NCBI GenBank assembly: GCA_940337035.1
Contig: CALNHX010003611.1
Coordinates: forward strand, 81,720 to 145,719
Length of the DNA stretch: 64,000 nucleotides
Direction of reading: 5' to 3'
DNA from: Agriotes lineatus
Lineage: Eukaryota > Arthropoda > Insecta > Coleoptera > Elateridae
This document shows, in pieces, positions 23,782 to 32,794 of the stretch. The notes below the pieces were generated by a model that did no database searches, was not told the DNA's origin, and was given only the letters and a program-made list of their open reading frames with translations. The position numbers were made by a program, and so were the translations under genes. The first letter of the stretch is position 1. Every line of letters begins with the position of its first letter.

Positions 23782-23820
23782 TACGTGACTAGTTTCGACA
23801 AATTGTCATCATCAGACGTA
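23782..23820 (-). ncRNA. Hammerhead-ribozyme-like motif, PLE copy 1
   Basis: On the minus strand it reads TACGT, CTGATGA, a TGAC/GTC hairpin with AATTT loop, GAAAC, TAGTC, ACGTA. Outer TACGT and ACGTA can form stem I. The conserved CUGAUGA and GAAA boxes are in place. Penelope-like elements are known to carry minimal hammerheads in their terminal repeats. One extra base sits between CUGAUGA and stem II and stem III is minimal, so activity is not assured. Confidence 0.55.
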
Positions 23821-23884
23821 AAAATTGTTAACAGAGGCTAAAAATGATTAATGTTAGGGATACCTTAATGATACAACGTCCAAG

Positions 23885-23923
23885 GGGCCTGCCGGCAGGA
23901 CAGTTTGTCCTGCCGGCAGGCCC
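23885..23923. repeat. Subterminal perfect palindrome of the piggyBac element
   Basis: GGGCCTGCCGGCAGGACA and its exact reverse complement are separated by GTT. Related copies of the core (GTCCTGCCTGAAGGACAG near 26759, GCCTGCCAGCAGGAC near 26798, TTCCGGCAGGACAG near 26848) lie at the other end. Such subterminal repeats are plausible transposase binding sites. Confidence 0.85.
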
Positions 23924-24135
23924 TAAAATTGAATGTGTGATTTTATAAATGATGCGGTCCTTCTAGAAGTACAAAAATGTCACCAACGGAAAGTGCGTAA
24001 AATTTTACCTATCTCTTGCGCAGGTTTGAACTCGATTGTTCAAACCGCATAGAAATGATCGGATGATATTGGTTTGCGAGTAGTTTCTCTCCGTTAGCAG
24101 TGGCGTTCGGACGTTTGTTGCTCCGCTGCACAATA

Positions 24136-26241
24136 ATGGTCACAAAAGTTAAGATAAATGATCGTGTATTCACGAAAGCTACGAATTTTGATGATGGCAT
24201 CAACAATTGGAGTCTGTCTATGTTTGGATCGGGACATAAAACTGCATTCTGTTATGGTGTTGTGAAAAGTGTATCCGGAAACATTGCTTCTGTGATTTGG
24301 GAGATAGATAATCAGGAAATGCCAATAAACATCGAGTTGTTAAGAAAAGCCAAAGGTGAGTACGTAATGAATGGTAGACCGGAATTTTTGAACTTGTTGA
24401 GGGGTGGGGGAAAAGGGGGAGGGTTGGTTGAATAGTAACAATAATAAATAAGAAATTGATTAAAAATAAAAAAGCATGCTCACTTTTTTTTTTGGCTCAC
24501 CGTGTACAGGGTTATTGGTTATTATGGGTTGGTTATTGGTTGGTTATGTTAGCTAATATTTTAATTTGACGCAATTGGTCCAAATGTAATCAATAATCCT
24601 GCACATATTGTAAAAAGCGCTGATGATGAAGTAAACCTTTCATTATTAATAATTCCAGGTAGTAAACGCTCGATTCAGGCAGTAGACGATAATAACGATT
24701 TTAACTCCAAGTCTATGTGTAAGGACAAAAAAAAGAGACAGGATGAATATAACGTTGCTGGACCAAGCAATGCAATCTCTTCTTGTTCGTCAATTGATGA
24801 AGGAAATGAATCCGGAAATGAACAGGAAAATGTAGCCGCAAATTCTTCTAGTTCGTCAAGTGACGAGGGAAGTGAAGCTGAGATTGAACTGGAGAATATA
24901 GCCGCAAATAGATACGAGGTTTTGGATGAGGTCACAGCCCACGAAACAGTTTGGAGCTTTGGTGTAGAGACCAGAATTAACAAATACTCTAACGGAAAAC
25001 AAAAACCGAAATTAAATGTTGGAAATATCCAAAGTATGTCGGAATTGGATATGTGGTGTCTTTTTTTCCCAGTGGAAAATATCGAGAGTATCCTTGAGGC
25101 AATTAACATAAACATGGATCAAGAGGAAAAACGAAGGGTGGAAAAGGGAGAATTCTATAAAATGATTGGTTTGCTTTATGGGATGAGCACAAACATTCTT
25201 CATAGCCGAAGAGAATACTGGTCCACAAGCGAGGAAAATACAGTTTTTCCCGCACCTGCATTTGGTCGAAGATTCGGCATGGGTTACCACAGATTTGAGA
25301 CAATTTTACGCAATTTGTCCTTTTCTGTGGAAAATAATGATAATCAAAATAGGTGGAAACCTATACAAGTTCTAATAGATATGTTGCATACCAAATGGAA
25401 CGATATATTCATGCCTGGATACAAGTTATGCGTTGACGAGTCTATGTTCTCTTGGTACGGACGAGGAAATTACGACCCAAATGGCATGCCTGTTGTCATC
25501 AAGATTATTAGGAAACCTAAAGGAGTAGGCTGCGAGTGCAAGACTTTGGCAGATTCTCAAAGCAATATTATGATACGTCTCGAAATTAATGAAGGGAAAG
25601 TTAGCATGGCAACAAAAAAGTGGCAACAGGAGTTAGGTGCAGGTACTGCCACGACATTGCGATTAGCAGAACCTTGGTTTGGATCAGGAAAGATAATTGT
25701 GGGAGACTCATGGTTTGCCTCAGTAAAAACTACAGTTGAACTTGAAAAAAGAGGTCTGTATTTTATCGGTGTGGTGAAAACTGCTACAAAGCAGTTTCCG
25801 ATAAAAGCTCTAAAAGAGAAATGCCCTGAAGATCGGGGTAGTGTGGTATTTGGAAAGGCAACAGTACAAAATACTGAGCTAATCTGTTCAGCTTGGCGTG
25901 ACAAAAAGTTGCATACATTTGTCGGAAGTTGTGGTACCACTCTTCAAGGCATTCCAGCAAAAAAGCAAAGAACTGACGAAGCAGGAAGAAAATATACAAT
26001 AGATGTTCCAAGAATTCATATGCTTGAAGAATATTTTGAGGGGGCCCCAGCAATCGATGTTCATAATCATATCCGGCAGTCCGGGATAGCACTAGAAGAG
26101 GTATGGAACACGCATAATTGGAAACATCGTATGTATGCTTCACTACTAGGAATAGTCGAAACCAATGCTTATTTAGCATACAAATATTTTAAAGTAAAAT
26201 ATCACATGCGGATTTTACCAAAAACTTATCCTATCAGATGA
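24136..26241 (+). CDS. piggyBac-like transposase (DDE_Tnp_1_7), two exons
   Basis: The proposed exon 1 is 24136-24355 (start MVTKVKINDRVFTKATNF), the intron 24356-24658 (GTGAGT donor, TTCCAG acceptor, 303 bp), and exon 2 runs from 24659 to the TGA at 26239-26241. Phases match across the junction (phase 1), giving about 600 residues. An acidic serine-rich stretch is followed by the catalytic domain. Candidate catalytic aspartates are in CVDESMFSWYGRG (about 25432), IIVGDSWFASVKT (about 25697) and APAIDVHNHIRQ (about 26047), the family's three positions. The domain is uninterrupted. The C-terminal cysteine-rich part is in another frame (next entry). The enzyme would cut and paste at TTAA. Exon 1 encodes a small hydrophobic domain I do not recognise. 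The intron is inferred, not tested. Confidence 0.85.
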
Positions 26242-26534
26242 TTACAAAGGACTGGTCTAGTGGTACTCCAGGCAATAACATCCAAAGAAATGAAGGTGCT
26301 CAAAGGGAAAATGTAGAGGGTCGCACGTCTCAAGGTCACCAACTTGTTGCGCTGAGTACTACCACCGGTAAACAAAGACTTCAAAGGAAATGTATTGTAT
26401 GTAGGAGAATTCGGCGTAAACAGCAAAAAGCAAGTTACTTTTGTAATTGTTGTGGAGAACGCGCAGTTCTTTGTGCACCAACAACAGGTCGCGATTGTTA
26501 TGCGTATCATATTCTACATGGGATTCCCACATAA
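26238..26534 (+). CDS. piggyBac C-terminal cysteine-rich region, out of frame
   Basis: The frame contains RKCIVCRRIRRKQQ, KASYFCNCCGERAVLC and RDCYAYHILHG. This is the cysteine-rich zinc-binding tail usual at the piggyBac C-terminus, which binds the terminal repeats. It overlaps the stop of the main ORF by ATGA and lies one frame away. Most likely a small indel broke a single ORF. A frameshift or reinitiation product is possible but unproven. Confidence 0.65.
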   Translation: MITKDWSSGTPGNNIQRNEGAQRENVEGRTSQGHQLVALSTTTGKQRLQRKCIVCRRIRRKQQKASYFCNCCGERAVLCAPTTGRDCYAYHILHGIPT

Positions 26535-26634
26535 ATTATAGATTAAGTTTGTTTCTTGTTATTACCTTTTATGTTTCTTGTTTTTACGTTTGTACTGAAT
26601 GGAACACAAGTTTATTTTTATATCACAGAAAAAG

Positions 26635-26640
26635 AATAAA
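26635..26640 (+). terminator. AATAAA polyadenylation signal of the piggyBac gene
   Basis: AATAAA lies about 100 bp after the end of the cysteine-rich frame and inside the transposon. Confidence 0.5.
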
Positions 26641-27441
26641 TATTGTTTATTTTATAGTAAAAGCGCATTTATTTCCTAAAACCTACAAAAAAGAACCCTA
26701 TCCAAAAAAACATTAGACTACGCCACTAGAAAAAGGAGATGTACTGCCCGAAGCTAAAAAGTCCTGCCTGAAGGACAGAACACATTAGAAATCAAAGGCC
26801 TGCCAGCAGGACAAAGTGGCCGGTACAACTGTCCTTCTGGAAGCTCCTTCCGGCAGGACAGTTGTTTGGACGTTCTATCATTAACAATAAAGCGAACGAC
26901 TTACCTAAGAGATAGCTTAGATTATGGTTAAAAGTAACATTTGGTGCCTGAGGGGCAAGTTACAATTTTGAACCTATGGAAAAATTTCCGTAGGCATGTA
27001 ACATCATGAATGAAAAACAGCTAGGCAATGTGACCCAGACTCTAGGAGAACCATTACAAAATTATTATATTAAACATGGCTAAAACAAAAATTGCGAGAA
27101 TTCAAAACTGACAAGTTAAATCGAAAAATATGTACTTACTGGGGGAAAAAAAATGCAAAACTACAGTTTAAGAGTTGAAATTTAAATTTACATTTCCCTT
27201 TTGAGGGCGATGAACATTTATTGAATAAACGAGCCAAAGACCCACTTCTTGAAAACGATTCCATTGAAGAGGAAGTAAACAAATAATTAATCTCTCCTAG
27301 AGCGGAAATTGTTAAAAACAGCGCTAACTATGAAATTATTTAATAATTAAATGTAATTAGTGAAAATTGTTCTCAAAGTAATTCAACTCATTAAGGCAAT
27401 GGTCGGAATCGGCTTTCGATCTCTTAGAGATTTCTAATATT

Positions 27442-27753
27442 TCAAACAAGTTTAGTTTGGAGCCCCTTGTTCTGTAAATGTAAAATAGAAAAATTGATAT
27501 GGGGGTTGAAATCATGGTTATAGAGTATTATGTGGTTAGCGAAAGCTGACTTAGGAATCGGACCATTATCGAATTTGTTTTTAGCTATTATGGAGAGGTG
27601 TTCGTTGATTCTAGTTTTGAAACTCCTACCAGTTTGGCCCACGTAAAATTTGGGGCACGACTTGCAAGAAAGGAGATAAACTCCAGATTTTTCAAATTTA
27701 TCAATAGAATCTTTATTAGCAACAAGAATATTCTGTAAGCTATTATTATTCAT
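27442..27753 (-). pseudogene. GIY-YIG endonuclease domain, PLE copy 1
   Basis: The frame contains GVYLLSCKSCPKFYVGQTGR followed by SFKTRINEHLSII, the YVG-type GIY-YIG signature with the conserved arginines, preceded by NILVANKDSIDKFEKS. In Penelope-like elements this domain follows the reverse transcriptase and nicks the target. Relative to copy 2 the segment between SSATN and LQNILV is missing, so the link to the RT ORF is lost. The frame ends early at LQTKLV. Confidence 0.85.
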
Positions 27754-27896
27754 AATTGGTAGCAGAACTACTCGGTTGAGAACTGTTGGTTAAAGTGGTA
27801 AAAAATACGATTTTTAATTTATTGAATAAAGAGTCAAACGTTCTTCAAGGCTTTTCATGAAAATTTCCGCTAAAAGTGGTGAAAGGTTGGATCCCA

Positions 27897-29315
27897 TTAC
27901 AAGACCAGTCTTTTGTTTGAATATAGAATTATTGAATTAAAAAAGTTTTGGTTTAAAGTGAGATTTAAAAGATTAATAACGCAATTGATCTGATCAACGT
28001 TGAGATTACTATCAGAATGTAGTGAATCAGAAACTAATTTGATTGACTCAAGAGCAGGTACACTAGGAAATAAGTTGGAAACATCAAAAGAAAGTAATAA
28101 AAAGTTATGTTTGAAATCGACTAACTTCAAAACATTTATCAATTTCAAAGAGTTATTAATAGAATAATGGCTTTTATAGTTAATATGATTTCTAAAAAAA
28201 AAATTAAGAAATGATGATATTTTTGAAATCGGTGCGTCAATAAATGAGCAAACAGGTTTAACCGGAACATTATCTTTGTGAATCTTGGGGAGACCATATA
28301 GACGAGGCATCATAGGATTCATGGTTAATAATTTATAATAATTAATGTCTAAAGTCAAAAGAGTTTCACGATGGCTATAAACAGTGGACCTGACCAAACT
28401 ACAAAAAGATTGAAACCAAAAGGATTCAGTGTTAACAATCTCGAAATCAGGGGAGCTCAAGAACTCCGAAACTTTATCTAAATAATCAGTTTTATTCAAA
28501 ATTACCAAACAATTCCCTTTATCAGCCTTCGTGACCATTAAGTTGTTATTTTTAATCTTCTTTGTTAACATTATTAAGTCTTTATTGAAATGACCTGTGA
28601 ATTGAATTTTATTATTATTAGGTATGGTAGTTTTGCATTTGAATCTGTTGAAAATGGAAGTACAAGAGAAAACCAAGATGCTAGAATCATCTGGATTACA
28701 ATTTTTGATAATAGTTTCGGTCGTTATGATTAAATCTTCGTATTGATTTTGATTGGGTTGAAAAGGAGGGCTGAATTTTAAACCAAGGTTAAGTAATTTA
28801 TCCTCAGATGGAGAAAAATTAACGTTCGATAAATCCAAGACTCTGGGGTGAAAATTATGGTTAGAGAAATTAATTGGTGGCTGATTAATATGAAGGTATT
28901 TATTACGTAATGAGTTGAGTTTATTCAAGAGTTTGTTAAACAAATTATTACTAAAATTGACCACCTCCTCACGAATGTGATCACTCAACAATTGAAATTC
29001 GATGTGATTTAGTGATTTTGAGATTTCCAAATGTAGCAAATACAAATTTAGATTTAGTTTATTCCTAACTCTGTACAAATATCTATTCTCCGATCTAAGC
29101 CAAATTAATCTACCTTTAACGAGTGCATGTTGTGCTTGCGTTGACTGCGACGATGTCTTCAGATTGATGAAGTTAGGTGTTAGGTTTGTCCCACCCCTTT
29201 GAGTAAGGGCGCACACGGCCGGGACTAGCTCAGATATCTTCGATAGATTTGTGGCGTGATCAAGGAATAGGTTCAGATCTTTTCGGCTTCCACAAAAACT
29301 ACTTCCAACATTCAA
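27897..29315 (-). pseudogene. Penelope-like reverse transcriptase, N-terminal part, PLE copy 1
   Basis: A 472-codon open frame without obvious stops includes NLMVTKADKGNCLVILNKTD, RLYGLPKIHKDNVPVKPVCS and LLLSFDVSNLFPSVP, which are fingers and palm motifs of Penelope-like reverse transcriptases (KADKG, YGLPKIHK, D of motif A). It stops within LNLTLNQNFFNS where copy 2 has FFKFNNS, and the YVDD box is deleted from this copy. Therefore it cannot encode a complete enzyme. Confidence 0.85.
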
Positions 29316-29330
29316 AAAAAATTAGGGCGC

Positions 29331-30488
29331 CTGGTTGTCTTCACAACCGATACGAATTCAGCTAGTAAACCCACCACCTACTTTGGCGCTTATGCTGTTG
29401 ACATTTCAATCGTGCAGACGGGAACGTGGTAGAAAAATATATGAATAAAACAAATTGTTAGCATGGGGACATTTACTCAATTAAATAATTACTAGCAACA
29501 AGTGCAATACCACTGTAGCCTAATGGCTGATAATTGTCAACAACTATACTAGATTATTGACTTAAATAATTTCATAAGGCAAGTAACCAATTTATGATAA
29601 GTGCAAAGGAACTAATCACAATAAAATCACAATTGTGCGGAACGCTACTCTGGCATTTGCGTCTGCACTAATAAGGAGTACATACAAATTCAGCAATTGA
29701 GATTAATTAGGATTCACGCAATAAGCGTCAATTGCAATTTTAAAAAATATGATCGCGTACGTAACAGTTGTAAACACCTAAGGCCTTAAGTTAGCTGTTA
29801 TTTTCTTTATGCGGCAATCCGCCAGTACGATAAAAACGTTGAATTAGGTTGTACTTACATAATACACAAGCAGGTCGCATCATGGGGGTGTAGTGCGCCG
29901 CAATATCGTGTTAGGAGAATCCTTGTAGATACTGATTGACCTCTGCACGTCTCATATGTCGGACCTCGACGCCAGTTAATTCGAAGACGTTATCGGGATC
30001 CCAATTTGTTAAAAAAAATTGCGCCGCAGGTGTCGCGATTTACGCTCTGCGAGTGCTTAGCCCCTTGTCTATTCTTTTGTTGGCACTTTGCTTGTCCTTC
30101 TTTTCCGCCTAAACGCCAATACACGGAAGTTAGTAAAGGAAAAAAATAAGCCAGAAGAAATCTCACCTAAAGCTGGAGAACGGCGGTTCGCGGATTATCA
30201 CTAAAGTGATCTTTCATTAGTTAAATCTGTGCAGACTGCTTTGACTAGCATCATCCCTTGCGGCGCTGTCAATTAAAACAAAAGCTGACTTCTTCGTCTG
30301 CTAGCAAAATCGAAACAGGAAAGCCCTCGCTAGGATCGACGCGTTCGAGCCAGGCAAACAAGCGGCTGCTATCGCCAACCACACGCTCCAACGAGATAAT
30401 GGTAGTTTATACCTGCCTCAATTGGCATATATCGTGGTCCAAAAGTAGTTAATAATTATAAAACGCGCTCGTAAAACGGGGCGTTACA
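29331..30488 (-). mobile_element. LTR-retrotransposon fragment (LTR plus leader)
   Basis: Read on the minus strand an LTR-like unit starts TGTAACGCCCCG at 30488 and ends TTTTAACA at 30007 (482 bp). It is followed by AATTGGGATCCCGATAACG, a possible primer-binding region, and a short frame with VFELTGVEVRHMRRAEVNQY that may be the start of a gag or other ORF. The remainder (29331-29830) is non-coding. There is no second LTR. It appears to have interrupted the 5' part of PLE copy 1. Confidence 0.4.
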
Positions 30489-30750
30489 GGTTTTCCTTAA
30501 GGCAAGTGGAATTGTACCAGATGTTTAAATTGGTCCTTTTCATCTTCATAGATAACCTCCTGAATTGTTGGATCCTGTCGGCTCGACTAGCCTGCTGAGT
30601 AAATCGTAGTTGATCCATTGCTGCTTAAAGTGGGGTTGAGTTTTAATAATAAATGAAGGACTTGAAGTCTTCCCCACGAATTTATTTGTTTTAAAAAAAG
30701 GACCAATTTAAACATCTGGTACAATTCAACTTGTCTTAAGGAAAACCTAA
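30489..30750. repeat. Inverted repeat at the centre of the PLE dimer
   Basis: GGTTTTCCTTAAGGCAAGTG from 30489 to AATTGGTCCTTTT at 30533 is the reverse complement of AAAAGGACCAATTTAAACAT starting near 30699 to CTTAAGGAAAACC at 30750, with two mismatches. These are the two facing 5' ends of the PLE copies. Between them are about 67 bp of other sequence and the inverted terminal segment of copy 2. Confidence 0.85.
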
Positions 30751-30835
30751 CACCTAACTTCATCAATCTGAAGACATCGTCACAGTCAACGCAAGCACAA
30801 CATGCACTCGTTAAAGGTAAATTATTTGGCTTAGA

Positions 30836-31808
30836 TTGGAGATTAGATATTGGTACAGAGTTAGGAATAAACTAAATCTAGATTTGTATTTCCTACATTT
30901 GGAAATCTCAAAATCACTAAACCACATCGAATTTCAATTGTTGAGTGATCACATTCGTGAGGAAGTGGTCAATTTTGGTAATAATTTGTTTAACAAACTC
31001 TTGAATAAACTCAACTCATTACGTAATAAATACCTTCATATTAATCAGTCACCAATTAATTTATCTAACCATAATTTTCACCCCAGAGTCTTGAATTTAT
31101 CGAACGTTAATTTTTCTCCATCTGAGGATAAATTACTTAACCTTGGTTTAAAATTCAGCCCTTTTTGTCAACCCAATCAAAATCAATACGAAGATTTAAT
31201 CATAACGACCGAAACTATTATCAAAAATTGTAATCCAGATGGTTCTAGCATCTTGGTTTCCTCTTGTACTTCCATTTTCAACAGATTCAAATGCAAAACT
31301 ACCATACCTAATAATAATAAAATTCAATTCACAGGTCATTTCAATAAAGACTTAATAATGTTAACAAAGAAGATTAAAAATAACAACTTAATGGTCACGA
31401 AGGCTGATAAAGGGCATTGTTTGGTAATTTTGAATAAAACTGATTATTTAGATAAAGTTTCGGAGTTCTTGAGCTCCCCTGATTTCGAGATTGTTAACAC
31501 TGAATCCTTTTCGTTTCAATCTTTTTGTAGTTTGGTCAGGTCCACTGTTTATAGCCATCGTGAAACTCTTTTGACTTTAGACATTAATTATTATAAATTA
31601 TTAACCATGAATCCTATGATGCCTCGTCTCCCCAAGATTCACAAAGATAATGTTCCGGTTAGACCTGTTTGCTCATTTATTGACACACCGGTTTCAAAAA
31701 TATAATCATTTCTTAATTATTTTCTTAGAAATCATATTAACTATAAAAGCCATTATTCTATTAATAACTCTTTGAAATTGATAAATGTTTTGAAGTTAGT
31801 CGATTTCA
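30836..31808 (+). pseudogene. Penelope-like reverse transcriptase, N-terminal part, PLE copy 2
   Basis: The frame is the same protein as in copy 1 (KADKGHCLVILNK, LPKIHKDNVPVRPVCS). It is damaged: a one-base loss near 30820 shifts frame after HALVKG, a nine-base loss removes residues before LPKIHK, and a stop follows SKI at 31703-31705. After the stop the same frame continues SFLNYFLRNHINYKSHYSIN up to the LINE insertion. Confidence 0.85.
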
Positions 31809-31972
31809 CACGTATAAATTTGTGCTCCGACTGTTATTAGTAATAACCGCGTTCCTACTAATTACTTGGTTATAGATTTATATGCGACTGATTAACAACT
31901 TATCAATTAGTGTTACAAAGTGATAAAACCCTAAAAACACGTGGAAAGGTCGAGGATAAAAGCCAATATACA

Positions 31973-32698
31973 ATGGATCAAGATAAACTCGACAAAATTC
32001 TGCATGGCATTGCTGCGCTTGATAAGAAATCCGACCAAACAACAAATTTAGAAGCGATCGCTCAACAGATGGATGCAATCAAACAAGAAAACGCTATCAT
32101 GAAAAACACCATAGATAAACTTCAGCTCAAACTGGACTATTTAGAAAACCAGTCCAGACGTAACAACATCATTTTTTATGGGCTTCCGGAGGACGATAAG
32201 GAAAACTGGGATGTCGTACGAGAGAAGGTGGTTGAGATTATACAACGATATTTTAACATGAACTTAAATAACTACGACATTGAACGTGCACACAGAATCG
32301 GATCTAATCAGCAGTCCAAATGCAGGCCTGTGATAGTAAAATTCTTAAACTTTCAAGTGAAAGATCAGCTTATTCGCAATGGCGCTAAACTAAAAGGTTC
32401 TAATGTTGCAATCAGCGAAGATTTCTCCGAAAAAGTTAAACAGGAGCGTAACGTTCTCAAACCATATTTAACAGCTGCTAGAGATCTAGGCGCACGTGCA
32501 CACCTAAGTTTTAACAAACTGTCTGTGAATGGATCAAGCTATAGAATAGAGGATTTATATAAAGTTAACATTAAAACACCCCAAGACATAATCAATGTTA
32601 TAAAATCAACACGACGTATGGGGCGGCGACCTTCACAGAGCTCGGGCTGCGGCGGCGTCTCGACAAGGAGTATGGCGGATGCTAAACAAACGAAATAG
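31973..32698 (+). CDS. LINE ORF1 protein (coiled coil plus RNA-binding domain)
   Basis: The start chosen is the ATG at 31973 (MDQDKLDKILHG). The track of codons is open upstream without an ATG. The 241-residue protein has a coiled-coil region (about residues 20-60), then LENQSRRNNIIFYGLPED and RAHRIG, hallmarks of the Transposase_22/L1 ORF1-type RRM found in several LINE clades. The tail is basic and ends SMADAKQTK. This protein would bind the element RNA as a nucleic-acid chaperone. The frame is intact. Confidence 0.85.
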   Translation: MDQDKLDKILHGIAALDKKSDQTTNLEAIAQQMDAIKQENAIMKNTIDKLQLKLDYLENQSRRNNIIFYGLPEDDKENWDVVREKVVEIIQRYFNMNLNNYDIERAHRIGSNQQSKCRPVIVKFLNFQVKDQLIRNGAKLKGSNVAISEDFSEKVKQERNVLKPYLTAARDLGARAHLSFNKLSVNGSSYRIEDLYKVNIKTPQDIINVIKSTRRMGRRPSQSSGCGGVSTRSMADAKQTK

Positions 32699-32794
32699 GA
32701 AATTTACGACAACGGCGGAACTATTAAGAAAACTTTTTTTATTTTACATCAAAATTTTCAATCACTTAGAAATAAACTATTAGATTTAGATATT

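Larger units (their letters stand above)
23869..26880 (+). mobile_element. piggyBac-like transposon, 3012 bp, TTAA target
   Basis: TTAA lies at 23865-23868 and 26881-26884. The terminal inverted repeats are TGATACAACGTCCAA (23869-23883) and TTGGACGTTCTATCA (26866-26880), 14 of 15 bases matching. The uninterrupted site, ATTGTTAAGGTATCC, is present in PLE copy 2 near 37745-37758, so the insertion and its exact boundaries are proven within the window. The element carries a transposase gene on the plus strand and strong subterminal palindromes. Confidence 0.97.
23702..29330 (-). mobile_element. Penelope-like element, copy 1 (minus strand)
   Basis: Read on the minus strand it has an RT ORF, a GIY-YIG ORF, a 3' untranslated part and a hammerhead-like motif. 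A piggyBac transposon splits the 3' part at 23869-26880. Compared with copy 2, the region from the RT C-terminus to the start of the GIY-YIG ORF is missing, as is a short stretch just before the GIY-YIG domain. Its 5' end is interrupted by an LTR-retrotransposon fragment, and a further piece of its 5' sequence appears to lie at 30489-30533. Confidence 0.8.

Noticed and set aside
24675..26179. Minus-strand ORFs within the piggyBac gene
   Set aside because: They mirror the transposase coding sequence and carry no motif.
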